Shown one piece after another: positions 1 through 8,750 of a DNA stretch of 64,000 bases (its first letter is position 1; every line of letters begins with the position of its first letter). The notes beneath the pieces are model-generated. The model was not told the origin of the DNA, ran no database searches, and saw only the letters and a list, made by a program, of their open reading frames with translations. The stretch comes from Arthrobacter sp. efr-133-R2A-120. Lineage in GTDB: Bacteria > Actinomycetota > Actinomycetes > Actinomycetales > Micrococcaceae. The position numbers and the translations under genes were made by a program. Location of the stretch: assembly GCF_030209835.1 (NCBI RefSeq), contig NZ_JARVRF010000013.1, positions 1 through 64,000 on the forward strand. The letters are read 5' to 3'.

Positions 1-87
1 GTTCCCACCGGCGAAGTTGGTGTTCCGCTTGTCCGCGCCCAGGCGGTTGGAACGGCCGATCAGCTCTTCAACAGTCTTGTTGGTCAT
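1..87 (-). CDS. Bifunctional rhamnulose-phosphate aldolase / short-chain dehydrogenase, N-terminal fragment
   Basis: Only the first 29 codons lie in the window. They begin MTNKTVEELIGRSNRLGADK and run into NTNFAGGN, which I recognise as the start of the actinobacterial two-domain protein combining a class II aldolase (cleaving L-rhamnulose or its 1-phosphate) with a C-terminal short-chain dehydrogenase that oxidises L-lactaldehyde. The start ATG lies 3 bases after the stop of the L-rhamnose isomerase gene upstream on the same strand, so the two are almost certainly cotranscribed. The rest of the gene is beyond the window edge, so the domain layout is inferred from the family and not seen. Confidence 0.75.
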   Translation of the reverse strand, partial: MTNKTVEELIGRSNRLGADKRNTNFAGGN

Positions 88-90
88 TTT

Positions 91-1257
91 CTATGCGCCC
101 CATCCGGCTTGCTGGCCGCCCACGCGGTCCTCGTTGATCTTCTTCTGGTAGCCACTGGCCTTGAACGCGGTCATCGGGTCCGCGGGCAGGCCACGCGATT
201 CACGCCACTCGGCCAGGACCGGCCGGACATCCGTGTAGAAGGCATCGTTGAAAATGCCGTTCGCGGCCAGGACATCCCCCTCGCGCTGCGCTTCGGTGAG
301 CGCGTCCGTGTCGATAAGCAGGGCACGGGCCGTCATTTCCTGGACATTGAGCACGGAGCGGATCTGGCCCGGGATCTTCTCCTCCAGGTTGTGGCACTGG
401 TCCAGCATCAAGGCCACGCCCGAATCCTTTCCGAAGCCCCCGCCGCGGATGACTTCGTGCATGATGCGGAACAACTGGAAGGGATCCGCGGCCCCGACGA
501 TCAGGTCGTCGTCGGCATAGAAGCGCGAGTTGAAGTCGAAGGAGCCCAGCTTGCCCAGGCGCAACAGCTGCATCACGATGAACTCGATGTTGGTTCCCGG
601 GGCATGGTGGCCGGTGTCCAGGCACACGAAGGCCTTCTCCCCCAAAGCCAGCGTCTGTGCATAGGACGTGCCCCAGTCCGGAACGTCGGTGTGATAGAAA
701 GCCGGCTCGAAGAACTTGTACTCCAGCACCAGGCGCTGGCTATCCCCAAGGCCCGCGTAGATCTCCTGGAGGGATTCCGCGAGGCGGTCCTGGCGGCCGC
801 GCATGTCATCCTGGCCCGGATAGTTGGTGCCGTCAGCCAGCCAGACCTTCAGGTCCCGGGAGCCCGTGGCATGCATGATCTCGATGCACTCCAGGTGGTG
901 ATCGATCGCCCGGCGACGCACCGCCGAATCGGAGGACGTCAGGGAGCCGTACTTGTATTCGTCGTCCTGGAACGTGTTCGAGTTGATGGTCCCCAGTCCG
1001 ATGCCAAGGTCCGCCGCGTACTCGCGGAGGGCGGAGTAATCGTCCACCTTGTCCCACGGGATGTGCAGTGCAACAGTCGGTGCAAGGCCCGTCAGTTCGT
1101 GGACTTTCGCGGCGTCAGCCAGCTTCTCCTGGATGGTCCGCGGGGTGCCGGGCGTACCGAACACCTTGAACCGTGTGCCCGAATTGCCGTAGGCCCAGGA
1201 CGGGACCTCGATGGCCAGTTCCCCGAGGCGGCCCAGGGCCGTTTCCGTGGTGTTCAT
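91..1257 (-). CDS. rhaI: L-rhamnose isomerase
   Basis: This 388-residue TIM-barrel isomerase converts L-rhamnose to L-rhamnulose, the first step of rhamnose use in the cytoplasm. It belongs to the RhaI-type family (sugar isomerase, xylose-isomerase-like), not the E. coli RhaA type. Metal-site stretches visible include VLEYKFFEPAFYH, CLDTGHHAPGTNIE, SFDFNSRFYADDD and ALMLDQCHNLEEK. The reading frame stays open for 28 codons further upstream, but the ATG at 1257 is preceded by AGAAGGA at good spacing and gives the family N-terminus MNTTETALGRLGEL, so I chose it. It is followed within 3 bases by the aldolase/dehydrogenase gene. A promoter and a LacI-type operator lie just upstream. Confidence 0.9.
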   Translation of the reverse strand: MNTTETALGRLGELAIEVPSWAYGNSGTRFKVFGTPGTPRTIQEKLADAAKVHELTGLAPTVALHIPWDKVDDYSALREYAADLGIGLGTINSNTFQDDEYKYGSLTSSDSAVRRRAIDHHLECIEIMHATGSRDLKVWLADGTNYPGQDDMRGRQDRLAESLQEIYAGLGDSQRLVLEYKFFEPAFYHTDVPDWGTSYAQTLALGEKAFVCLDTGHHAPGTNIEFIVMQLLRLGKLGSFDFNSRFYADDDLIVGAADPFQLFRIMHEVIRGGGFGKDSGVALMLDQCHNLEEKIPGQIRSVLNVQEMTARALLIDTDALTEAQREGDVLAANGIFNDAFYTDVRPVLAEWRESRGLPADPMTAFKASGYQKKINEDRVGGQQAGWGA

Positions 1258-1328
1258 GATTGTTCCTTCTGTTGCCTGTGCGTCGTCTTCGAACAGCAAT
1301 GCTTTTCTTCCTTGAATCGAAACCGTCT

Positions 1329-1340
1329 TGAATCGATTCA
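1329..1340. promoter_or_regulatory. Putative LacI-family operator O1 for the rhamnose genes
   Basis: TGAATCGATTCA is a perfect 12-base palindrome with a central CG, typical of LacI-family operators. It lies in the 5' leader region of rhaI, about 18 bases downstream of the putative -10 box, where a bound repressor would block transcription. A second copy with one mismatch lies at 1440-1451 in front of the divergent LacI gene. Confidence 0.65.
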
Positions 1341-1357
1341 TTCAAGAACCTATTCAC

Positions 1358-1387
1358 ACGTTAGGGCCTGCTTCCATGGCGTGTCAA
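1358..1387 (-). promoter_or_regulatory. Putative promoter of rhaI
   Basis: Read on the minus strand, TTGACA (1382-1387) is followed after 18 bases by TAACGT (1358-1363), a good sigma-70-type -35/-10 pair. It lies 100 bases upstream of the rhaI start and just upstream of operator O1. Confidence 0.5.
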
Positions 1388-1439
1388 CAGTCAATCCCGG
1401 AGATTGCCAGTCGAACCACGTAATATTGATGAAGCGATT

Positions 1440-1451
1440 TGATTCGATTCA
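1440..1451. promoter_or_regulatory. Putative LacI-family operator O2 for the rhamnose regulator
   Basis: TGATTCGATTCA differs from the palindrome at 1329-1340 by one base. It is nested in a wider perfect inverted repeat, TTGATGAA (1426-1433) and TTCATCAA (1448-1455). It lies just in front of the LacI gene, as expected for autoregulation. O1 and O2 centres are about 111 bases apart, a distance compatible with a repression loop. Confidence 0.55.
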
Positions 1452-1469
1452 TCAATTGGGAGGTTGAGC

Positions 1470-2486
1470 GTGCCAAGCGGCCCGGGAGCAAAGCTGACAG
1501 ACGTCGCTGCCCTTGCGAGAGTTTCGGTCGGTACGGTTTCGAATGTCCTCAACCGGCCGGACCAGGTGTCCTTCGACAAGAGAACCCGCGTTCTGGCTGC
1601 CATCGAGGAACTGGGGTTCGTGCGCAACGAATCAGCCCGCTCGCTGCGTTCAGGATCCACCAGGAGCCTCGGCATGCTTGTGCTGGACGTGCGCAACCCC
1701 TTCTTCACCGATGTCGCTTTGGGCGCTGAAAACGTCGCCGAAGACCACAAGCACTCCCTGATCCTGGCCAACAGTGCCGAAGACGCCGGCCGAGAGCAGG
1801 CATATCTGGACCTGTTCGAGCAGCAACGCGTCCAAGGCGTTTTGATCACTCCGTTCGGACAAGTTCTTCAGCGGCTCGAAAGAATGCGCGATCGGGGCAT
1901 CCCCTCAGTACTCGTCGACAGGCTCGCAAGCACGGATCAGTTCTGCTCGGTATCAGTGGACGACGTTGCCGGCGGCGCCACGGCCCTGGATCATCTCGTC
2001 AGCGTCGGTTCGGTACGCCCTGCATTCGTCGGCGGCCCTTTCACGCTGCAGCAGGTCGAGGACCGCTATCGGGGAGCCGCCGATGCGGCAGCACGTGCTG
2101 GGGTCCCGCTTCAGCTCTTCGAAACGCCGGATCTGAAATTTGAACGCGGGCGCCGGATTGGAGACCTAATGTCCAATCTCCAGTCCGACAAGCGCCCGGA
2201 CGCCGTGTTTGCCGCCAACGATCAATTGGCTCTTGGTCTCTTGCAATCCTTCGCCGCGAACGGGCTCCGCGTGCCCGAGGACGTCGCCATCGTTGGGTTT
2301 GACGACATCGATTTTGCCTCGCAGTCGAGCATCCCGCTCACCTCCATCAGTCAGCCGAGGCAGCTGATCGGCGAGCGTGCCGCACAGCTCCTCTTCGACG
2401 AAATCGACGACGAACCCGGTCACGTCCACAGCCAAGTGGTGTTCACACCGGAACTCGTGGCGAGGCAGAGCACCCTGCGCCGCTAG
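1470..2486 (+). CDS. LacI-family transcriptional regulator, probable rhamnose repressor
   Basis: The 338-residue protein has an N-terminal LacI helix-turn-helix (LTDVAALARVSVGTVSNVLN), a hinge helix and a periplasmic-binding-protein-like effector domain. The C-terminal motif VPEDVAIVGFDDIDFA is characteristic of the family. The frame is open from a TTG at 1464, but GGGAGG at 1458-1463 is correctly spaced for the GTG at 1470, so I use that start. It is divergent from rhaI and two matching palindromes lie between them, so it probably represses the rhamnose genes and itself. The inducer is not determinable here. Its stop codon overlaps the stop of the convergent TetR gene by 3 bases. Confidence 0.88.
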   Translation: MPSGPGAKLTDVAALARVSVGTVSNVLNRPDQVSFDKRTRVLAAIEELGFVRNESARSLRSGSTRSLGMLVLDVRNPFFTDVALGAENVAEDHKHSLILANSAEDAGREQAYLDLFEQQRVQGVLITPFGQVLQRLERMRDRGIPSVLVDRLASTDQFCSVSVDDVAGGATALDHLVSVGSVRPAFVGGPFTLQQVEDRYRGAADAAARAGVPLQLFETPDLKFERGRRIGDLMSNLQSDKRPDAVFAANDQLALGLLQSFAANGLRVPEDVAIVGFDDIDFASQSSIPLTSISQPRQLIGERAAQLLFDEIDDEPGHVHSQVVFTPELVARQSTLRR

Positions 2487-3118
2487 GCGGATCCTTTCGA
2501 TCCGGCCGTCGGCACGAGATCGCCTTTTTCGGATGAAATGAGCGATATATAAGTCTCCAGTTGGGACCGTAGCTGATCCGCTGAGTGGTGTTCCGGCGTC
2601 AGCGTGGCTGTGATCTGTGCACCGAGCGCGAACGTCATGATCCCGCCAACGATGTCGTCGTCGTTCAGCCCCTCCTTCAGTTCGCCAAGTTCCCTGGCTT
2701 CACCGAGCTTGTCGAATAGTGCCTCACGCCATTGCTCCATCGAGGAATCATGCAAGGCGGCCTTCGCCGGGTCTGTCAGTGCGCGCTGCCAGAAGGCGAT
2801 CGCGATTCGCGCCTCGTTGAGCCTCTCGGCGTCGAGCGGCAAAATTTCGTGGCAATAGCTGCGCAATGCAGACAGGCCCCGCTGGCCGGCCGCGGAATCG
2901 CTCATGCGGGTGTTCGTCTGGTTGAAGACGTGGCCGAAAGCAAACGTCAAGAGATCGTCTTTCGTAGGGAAGTACGGCTTGAGGGCACCGTTGGCAAAGC
3001 CTGCCTCCGTTGCTATCTCGCGCATCGTGGCGCCCTCTATCCCCCTGCTGGCGATGATCCGCCACGTGGCTTCGACAAGCTCCACCCGGCGCTTGTCGTG
3101 GTCTACGATCTTCGGCAC
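2483..3118 (-). CDS. TetR/AcrR-family regulator of the amine oxidase module
   Basis: This 211-residue protein has a TetR DNA-binding domain at residues about 8-55 (WRIIASRGIEGATMREIATE, then AGFANGALKPYFPTKDDLL). Its all-helical C-terminal domain resembles the BetI-like TetR_C group. The start is a GTG at 3118 with GGGGAAAGC before it. It is divergent from the copper amine oxidase gene, with about 100 bases between them containing a dyad that overlaps the putative promoter. I infer that it represses the amine oxidase-permease genes and is released by an amine or aldehyde. The gene converges with the rhamnose LacI gene, and their stop codons overlap. Confidence 0.85.
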   Translation of the reverse strand: MPKIVDHDKRRVELVEATWRIIASRGIEGATMREIATEAGFANGALKPYFPTKDDLLTFAFGHVFNQTNTRMSDSAAGQRGLSALRSYCHEILPLDAERLNEARIAIAFWQRALTDPAKAALHDSSMEQWREALFDKLGEARELGELKEGLNDDDIVGGIMTFALGAQITATLTPEHHSADQLRSQLETYISLISSEKGDLVPTAGSKGSA

Positions 3119-3141
3119 GCTTTCCCCAAATCTTTTTTTCT

Positions 3142-3177
3142 ACAACCGTTGTGACTCAGATTACACGATGCTATTCT
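3142..3177 (+). promoter_or_regulatory. Putative amine oxidase promoter with overlapping TetR operator
   Basis: ACAACCGTTGT at 3142-3152 is a perfect dyad with a one-base centre. Its right half overlaps a possible -35 box TTGTGA (3149-3154), followed after 17 bases by TATTCT (3172-3177). A near-identical dyad without the central base, ACAACGTTGT, is found at 7240-7249 before the aldehyde dehydrogenase, which suggests one regulator for both. Confidence 0.5.
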
Positions 3178-3219
3178 CTACACACATAGAAAATAAATCG
3201 CCACACACAAAGGCCTTCC

Positions 3220-5169
3220 ATGAGCACAACTTCCTCTCCCGAAATCGCCGAAATGGCTGCGTTTGCCGGACTGTCTCCGTTTGCATTGACCAGTGCCGAA
3301 GACATCACGGCCGTCAGGGGCATTTTGGCTGACGCCGGACTCTTCAACGGATCCATCCGGATCGCCTACCTTGGCCTCCTTGAGCCACCACGGAATGCGG
3401 AGGCTGTGGACCGCAGGTTCAGGGCGTTCCTGCACAATGTTTCAACCGGTGCGGCACAGGACGTCGTGGTCTCTGTGACACACCAGGAAGTCGTCTCGAA
3501 GGTTGAACTCGACACCTCGGTGACGGGCGAGCTTCCCGTCATCGAAGAAGAGTTCGAGGTGGTCGAAGAGATCCTCGCGCAGGACGAACGGTGGCTCAAG
3601 GCCTTGGCTGACCGGAACCTCGACGTCAGCAAAGTCAGGGTCGCTCCCCTGTCAGCCGGGGTCTTCGAGTACCCGGAGGAGAAGGGTCGCCGGATTCTGC
3701 GCGGTTTGGCTTTCGTCCAGGAGTTCCCCGGGGACAGCGCCTGGGCCCACCCCGTGGATGGGCTGGTTGCCTACGTTGACGTCGTCAGCAAGACGGTGGA
3801 CCAGGTCTTGGATTTCGGGGCCGTCCCGGTGCCGCAAGAACACGGCAACTTTACGGACCCGGAGCTGACCGGAGCGATGCGCACCACCCAGAAGCCGATC
3901 CACATCACCCAGCCGGAGGGTCCGAGCTTCACCGTCCGCAATGGAAACCACGTCGAGTGGGAGAAGTGGAGCCTGGACATCGGCTTCGATGTCCGGGAAG
4001 GCGTTGTTCTGCACAATGTGGCGTTCGACGACGTCGATCGCCGTCGCAGCATCCTCAAGCGTGCTTCCATCGCCGAAATGGTGGTGCCTTACGGCGACCC
4101 TTCCCCTGTGCGCTCCTGGCAGAACTACTTCGATACCGGCGAATACCTCGTGGGCCAATACGCCAACTCGCTCGAGCTCGGCTGCGATTGCCTCGGCGAA
4201 ATCACCTACCTCAGCCCGGTAGTGAGCGACGCGTTCGGCCGGCCACGGGAAATCCGCAACGGCATCTGCATGCACGAGGAGGACTGGAGCATCCTCGCCA
4301 AGCACAGCGACCTCTGGAGCGGCGTGAACTACACTCGCCGGAACCGCCGGCTCGTCATCAGTTTCTTCACGACCATCGGCAACTACGACTACGGCTTCTA
4401 CTGGTACCTCTACCTCGATGGCACCATTGAGTTCGAAGCCAAGGCCACCGGCGTCGTCTTCACCAGTGCCCACCCCGGAAAAGGCTACCCTTACGCCTCG
4501 GAGCTCGCTCCGGGCCTTGGGGCTCCGTTCCACCAGCACCTTTTCAGTGCCCGCCTGGACTTCGCCATCGACGGCCTGAGCAACAGGGTCGAGGAAGAGG
4601 ACGCCGTCCGGGTACCCATGGGAGAAGGCAACGAGCGCGGCAACGCCTTCGCCCGCCGTCGGACTGTGCTCAAGAGCGAAGCGGAGGCCGTGCGGGAGTC
4701 CGACATGGCGGCCGGACGGGCCTGGATCATCTCCAATCCCGAATCACTCAACCGCCTGGGCGATCCTGTGGGGTACAAGCTCCACGGACAAGGGCATCCC
4801 ATGCTCCTGGCGGACCCCCAATCATCCATCGCCCAGCGCGCAGCGTTCGCTACGAAGGATCTGTGGGTGACGCGCTACGACGAGAATGAGCGCTACCCCA
4901 GCGGCGACTTCGTCAACCAGCATTCCGGAGGAGCCGGATTGCCGTCCTACATTGCCCAAGACAGGGACATCGATGGACAAGACATTGTCGTGTGGCACAC
5001 CTTCGGGCTGACCCACTTCCCCCGCCCCGAGGACTGGCCGATCATGCCTGTCGACACGGTGGGATTCAAACTCCGCCCCGAGGGCTTCTTCGACCGGAGC
5101 CCCGTCCTCGACGTCCCTGCGTCGAAGCCCGCCGAAGGCGGCCACTGCCACATGGAGGCCCAGAAATGA
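3220..5169 (+). CDS. Copper-containing primary amine oxidase (TPQ enzyme)
   Basis: The 649-residue enzyme oxidatively deaminates primary amines such as phenylethylamine, tyramine or histamine to aldehydes, releasing ammonia and hydrogen peroxide. All key residues are visible. The topaquinone precursor is Tyr389 in [11 protein letters not shown], the catalytic base is Asp305 in YFDTGEY, and the copper ligands are His438 and His440 (HQH) and His599 ([11 protein letters not shown]). The spacing matches the Arthrobacter globiformis enzyme with a constant offset of 7. There is no signal peptide, so it is cytoplasmic. The stop overlaps the start of the permease gene (ATGA). Which amine it prefers cannot be read from the sequence. 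Confidence 0.93.
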   Translation: MSTTSSPEIAEMAAFAGLSPFALTSAEDITAVRGILADAGLFNGSIRIAYLGLLEPPRNAEAVDRRFRAFLHNVSTGAAQDVVVSVTHQEVVSKVELDTSVTGELPVIEEEFEVVEEILAQDERWLKALADRNLDVSKVRVAPLSAGVFEYPEEKGRRILRGLAFVQEFPGDSAWAHPVDGLVAYVDVVSKTVDQVLDFGAVPVPQEHGNFTDPELTGAMRTTQKPIHITQPEGPSFTVRNGNHVEWEKWSLDIGFDVREGVVLHNVAFDDVDRRRSILKRASIAEMVVPYGDPSPVRSWQNYFDTGEYLVGQYANSLELGCDCLGEITYLSPVVSDAFGRPREIRNGICMHEEDWSILAKHSDLWSGVNYTRRNRRLVISFFTTIGNYDYGFYWYLYLDGTIEFEAKATGVVFTSAHPGKGYPYASELAPGLGAPFHQHLFSARLDFAIDGLSNRVEEEDAVRVPMGEGNERGNAFARRRTVLKSEAEAVRESDMAAGRAWIISNPESLNRLGDPVGYKLHGQGHPMLLADPQSSIAQRAAFATKDLWVTRYDENERYPSGDFVNQHSGGAGLPSYIAQDRDIDGQDIVVWHTFGLTHFPRPEDWPIMPVDTVGFKLRPEGFFDRSPVLDVPASKPAEGGHCHMEAQK

Positions 5170-6680
5170 GTTTAACAACCGGGAAAGAGACCACTGAAGT
5201 GGGACACCCGCATCACCATCGACGCCGTCTCGGCGTACCCGCGGTGACATTCATGATCATCGCCGCCTCGGCTCCGCTCACCGTCCTCGCCGGCGGCGTC
5301 ACGACGACGTTTGCCGTCACGGGGGTAACCGGCGTTCCGCTGTCCTTCCTGCTGCTCGGCGGAACCCTCGCCGTGTTCGCCGTCGGGTACGCGGCAATGA
5401 GCCGGTACGTCGTCAACGCCGGCGCTTTCTATTCCTACGTGGCGCAAGGCATCTCGCGGCCGGTCGGCGTCGGGGTTTCCATGGTGGCCCTGATGGCTTA
5501 CAACCTGATGCAAGTCGGAATCTACGGGCTCTTCGGCTTCACCGTCTCAAGCCTAATCAACGAACGCTTCGGCATCACTGTCCCTTGGTGGATTCCGGTG
5601 CTGGTCTGCATCGCCGTCGTCGCATTCCTCGGCGTGAACAGGGTGGACCTGTCAGCGAAGGTCCTCGGGGTGCTCGTCGGCCTGGAGTTCCTTGTGGTGA
5701 TCGTCTACGACGTCGTCTCCTTCGTTGTGGCACCCGAGGGAGTCAGCGGAGCGCCGCTCAGCCCGCAGAGCCTCTTTGTGCCGGGCGTAGGAGCGGTCCT
5801 CTCCTTCGGCATCGCGGCGTTCATGGGATTCGAGTCGGCAGCGATCTACGGTGAGGAAAGCAAGGACCCCAAGCACACGGTCGCCCGGGCCACATACACT
5901 GCCGTGGCCATCATCGCCCTTTTCTACGCTGTTTCCTCTTGGGCCATGGCGGTCGGAACCGGACCGTCCGCGGTTGTCGACGCTTCCGCCAAACAAGGAC
6001 CCGACCTGATGTTCGGCTTCCTCAGTGACCATGCCGGGGTGCTTCTCGCCGACGTGGCCCGCCTGCTCTTCGTCACCAGCCTCTTCGCGGCCCTCGTCAG
6101 CTTCCACAACGCCGCAGCGCGCTACTTCTTCTCCCTTGGCCGGGAACAAGTCCTCCCCCGGAAGCTGGGTGCAGTACGGCGGCACAGTGGCGCCCCCTAC
6201 GCCGGGTCGATCGTCCAGACGGTCATCGCCGTCGTGGTCACGGTGGCGTTCGCCATCGCGGGGACCGGATCATCGTTGGGTGATCTCTACCCTGTCCTGA
6301 CCATGTTCACGTGGCTGACGAACGACGGCGCCATGGGACTTGTCCTCTTGATGACGATCGTCTCGCTGGCTGTCATTGGATTCTTCCGCAAGAACAGGCA
6401 TGACGCTGGAATCTGGACCCGCGTGATCGCCCCTGCCCTGGGGTTCCTGCTCCTGGCGGCGATCTTCGTTCTGATCGTGGTCAACTTCAACGTACTGCTC
6501 GGCCAAAACGAGACCAATGCGCTGACGTTCATCCTGCCGGCCACGATCATAGTGCCCGGGCTGGTGGGGGTCGCGTGGGCGTTCCGCCTCCGCCGGAGCA
6601 GCCCCGCCGTGTATCGGCGGATCGGGCACGGCGAAGAGGGGCCGGCGGTCGTCCACCTCGGGGACGAAGAAGACTTGTAG
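5166..6680 (+). CDS. APC-family amine/amino acid permease
   Basis: A 504-residue membrane protein of the amino acid-polyamine-organocation superfamily with about 12 hydrophobic segments. TM1 begins [20 protein letters not shown], and the loop [20 protein letters not shown] after TM6 is typical of the family. The ATG at 5166 overlaps the amine oxidase stop, so I prefer it to the longer open frame that runs back into that gene. The ATGA coupling suggests that it imports the amine substrate of the oxidase. The N-terminus is short and histidine-rich (HPHHHRRR). Substrate specificity is inferred from context only. Confidence 0.88.
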   Translation: MSLTTGKETTEVGHPHHHRRRLGVPAVTFMIIAASAPLTVLAGGVTTTFAVTGVTGVPLSFLLLGGTLAVFAVGYAAMSRYVVNAGAFYSYVAQGISRPVGVGVSMVALMAYNLMQVGIYGLFGFTVSSLINERFGITVPWWIPVLVCIAVVAFLGVNRVDLSAKVLGVLVGLEFLVVIVYDVVSFVVAPEGVSGAPLSPQSLFVPGVGAVLSFGIAAFMGFESAAIYGEESKDPKHTVARATYTAVAIIALFYAVSSWAMAVGTGPSAVVDASAKQGPDLMFGFLSDHAGVLLADVARLLFVTSLFAALVSFHNAAARYFFSLGREQVLPRKLGAVRRHSGAPYAGSIVQTVIAVVVTVAFAIAGTGSSLGDLYPVLTMFTWLTNDGAMGLVLLMTIVSLAVIGFFRKNRHDAGIWTRVIAPALGFLLLAAIFVLIVVNFNVLLGQNETNALTFILPATIIVPGLVGVAWAFRLRRSSPAVYRRIGHGEEGPAVVHLGDEEDL

Positions 6681-6698
6681 CGCCGGGACTGACGACTT

Positions 6699-7235
6699 GT
6701 GAACAACATGCACACAACCCTTTCGATAGTCATGCTTGCCTGCTGCGCCCTCGGAATCTGGAGCCCGATGCGCGAAGGACTGGTCAGGAACCTCAGCCAG
6801 TGGGGACCGATGGCACTCATGCTCGTTGCGATGGCGGACACGACCGTCGGGCCAGGAATCGTTCCGGGCGTCGTGTGGGGCCTGTTGCTGCTCCTCACGT
6901 CCCCTCTTCCGTTGGTGCTCCTGCCCAAGGATCGCCGCGGCGGCATGGAAATACACCGTTCCCTGTCCATGGTGGCCATGTTCGCCATCTTGGTCACAAC
7001 CCTTCCCACAGCCCCATCCAGTTCAGCACACCAAACACATGCGCATTCAGGACTTGGTGGAGCGAACCCGGTCCTGGCAGTTGCCCTCGCGGCAGCGGTC
7101 ATCGCCTACTCAATCGCCCTGGCGGCCCGAACGGTTGGGCGAAACGGCCGAGGACACCGTCGTCACCGGTCTGCATCGCTTGAGGCCATCTCTTCGGCGG
7201 GCGCCTTGGGCGCCATGATCCTGATGGCCGTCTGA
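6699..7235 (+). CDS. Small integral membrane protein of unknown function
   Basis: A 178-residue protein with four or five hydrophobic segments and a soluble, histidine-containing stretch (SSAHQTHAHSG) at about residues 108-118. The start may be the GTG at 6699 or the ATG at 6708; neither has a strong ribosome site. It lies 18 bases after the amine permease gene and 52 bases before the aldehyde dehydrogenase on the same strand, so it is probably part of the amine operon. I do not recognise its family with confidence; it loosely resembles actinobacterial DUF5134-type membrane proteins. The histidines suggest possible metal (copper) binding, but that is speculation. Confidence 0.7.
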   Translation: MNNMHTTLSIVMLACCALGIWSPMREGLVRNLSQWGPMALMLVAMADTTVGPGIVPGVVWGLLLLLTSPLPLVLLPKDRRGGMEIHRSLSMVAMFAILVTTLPTAPSSSAHQTHAHSGLGGANPVLAVALAAAVIAYSIALAARTVGRNGRGHRRHRSASLEAISSAGALGAMILMAV

Positions 7236-7239
7236 CCCT

Positions 7240-7249
7240 ACAACGTTGT
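7240..7249. promoter_or_regulatory. Second TetR-type dyad before the aldehyde dehydrogenase
   Basis: ACAACGTTGT is a perfect 10-base palindrome, preceded by CT as in the dyad at 3142-3152. It lies about 40 bases upstream of the aldehyde dehydrogenase start. The likeness to the dyad near the TetR gene suggests shared control, possibly of an internal promoter. Confidence 0.45.
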
Positions 7250-7287
7250 CCATCGAAACCATTACCAACTCAGAGTGGAGTAAACCC

Positions 7288-8697
7288 TTGGAAAGCTACG
7301 ACGCCCTCCTGGCTTCAATCACCCCGACCACCGGCGAAACCCGCACCATCCTGGACCCAGCCACGGACACCGCCGTCGGCGAGGCCCCGGTCCACACCGT
7401 CGGTGACCTCGAGGCCGCCATCACCGCAGCCCGGGCGGCCCAACCCGTGTGGGCCGCTCTGGGCCACGACGCCCGGTCCGCCGCGCTCCTCAGGGCCGCC
7501 GACGCCGTCGAACGCTCCGCCGAAGAACTCGCCCGCCTGCTCTCCCGCGAACAAGGCAAACCGCTCAACGGCCCCAACGCCCGCTTCGAAGTCGGCGCCT
7601 GCGCCGCGTGGCTGCGCGCCACCGCCGCGACCCCGCTCGACCCCGAAACCATCGTCGACGACGGCGAAATCCGCGCCGAACTGCACTACCGGCCCATCGG
7701 CGTCGTCGGCGCCATCGGCCCCTGGAACTGGCCCATGATGATCACCATCTGGCAGATCGCCCCCGCCCTGCGCATGGGCAACGCCGTCGTCGTCAAGCCC
7801 TCCGAATACACGCCCCTGTCCGTGCTCGCACTGGCCGCCGTGATCAACGAAGAGCTTCCCGAGGGCCTCCTCACCGTGGTCTCCGGCGGCCGCGACGTCG
7901 GCGCCCGGCTCGCCGAACACCCCTCCATCGGCAAGGTCATGTTCACCGGCTCCACCGCTACCGGCAAAGCCATCATCCGCTCCAGCGCCGACACGGTGAA
8001 ACGCCTCACGCTGGAACTGGGCGGCAACGACGCCGGCATCGTCCTGCCCGACGCCGACCCCAAAGCGATCGCCGAAGGCCTCTTCTGGGGCGCCTTCATC
8101 AACACAGGCCAGACCTGTGCGGCGTTGAAGCGCCTCTACGTCCACGACTCCCTCTACGAGGAAGTGTGCACCGAACTCACCAAGGTCGCCGCCAACATGC
8201 CCATGGGGGTTGGCCTTGATGAAGCGAACGTCCTCGGACCTTTGCAGAACCGGCAGCAGTTCGACATCGTAGCCCGCCTCGTCGAGGCCGCCCGCGATTC
8301 CGGCGCCCGCATCCTGCTCGGCGGCAATCCGGACCCGGGCCTGCCCGGCAACTTCTATCCCACCACCCTCGTGGCCGACATCGACAACGACAACCCGCTC
8401 GTCGCCGAAGAGCAGTTCGGCCCCGCCCTGCCCATCATCCGCTACAGCAGCGTGGACGAGGCCGTCGCCAAGGCGAACGCGCTCGACGTCGGACTCGGCG
8501 CCTCCGTCTGGTCCACGAACCCAGTCGCCGCCCGCGACGTCGCCGCCCGCCTCGATGCCGGAACCGTCTGGATCAACAAACACGGCAACGTCGACCCCCG
8601 CATCCCCTTCGGCGGGGCCAAACAATCCGGCTACGGCCTCGAATTCGGCGTCGAAGGCCTCAAAGCCCTCGGCGTACCCCAGATCATCAACGGCTGA
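7288..8697 (+). CDS. NAD(P)-dependent aldehyde dehydrogenase
   Basis: A 469-residue aldehyde dehydrogenase that probably oxidises the aldehyde made by the amine oxidase to the acid. The substrate-channel motif GPWNWPM, the catalytic glutamate motif LELGGNDAG and the catalytic cysteine in NTGQTCAALKR are all present. The frame is open from a TTG at 7246, which would lie inside the palindrome. The TTG at 7288 has GTGGAG 7 bases upstream and gives a family-like N-terminus, so I chose it. It closes the amine module of uptake, oxidation and aldehyde oxidation. A strong hairpin follows the stop codon. Confidence 0.88.
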   Translation: MESYDALLASITPTTGETRTILDPATDTAVGEAPVHTVGDLEAAITAARAAQPVWAALGHDARSAALLRAADAVERSAEELARLLSREQGKPLNGPNARFEVGACAAWLRATAATPLDPETIVDDGEIRAELHYRPIGVVGAIGPWNWPMMITIWQIAPALRMGNAVVVKPSEYTPLSVLALAAVINEELPEGLLTVVSGGRDVGARLAEHPSIGKVMFTGSTATGKAIIRSSADTVKRLTLELGGNDAGIVLPDADPKAIAEGLFWGAFINTGQTCAALKRLYVHDSLYEEVCTELTKVAANMPMGVGLDEANVLGPLQNRQQFDIVARLVEAARDSGARILLGGNPDPGLPGNFYPTTLVADIDNDNPLVAEEQFGPALPIIRYSSVDEAVAKANALDVGLGASVWSTNPVAARDVAARLDAGTVWINKHGNVDPRIPFGGAKQSGYGLEFGVEGLKALGVPQIING

Positions 8698-8710
8698 CCC
8701 AACCAGCCCG

Positions 8711-8750
8711 CAGTTGTTGTCGTTTTGAGGCTCCAGAACGACAACAACTG
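8711..8750. terminator. Bidirectional hairpin between convergent genes
   Basis: A 17-bp stem with one GU pair is formed by 8711-8727 and 8734-8750 (outer arm CAGTTGTTGTCGTT with its exact complement) around the 6-base loop AGGCTC. It fills the gap between the aldehyde dehydrogenase stop and the LtrA-like stop. No U-tract follows in either direction, so it may act as a mRNA end-stabiliser or an intrinsic terminator of the U-poor actinobacterial kind. Confidence 0.75.

Noticed and set aside
109-1467. 452-codon plus-strand open frame opposite rhaI
   Set aside because: It is antisense to the isomerase gene, without a ribosome site or family-like sequence.
7246-7287. Upstream TTG start for the aldehyde dehydrogenase
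   Set aside because: It would begin inside the palindromic dyad without a ribosome site; TTG 7288 has GTGGAG at proper spacing.
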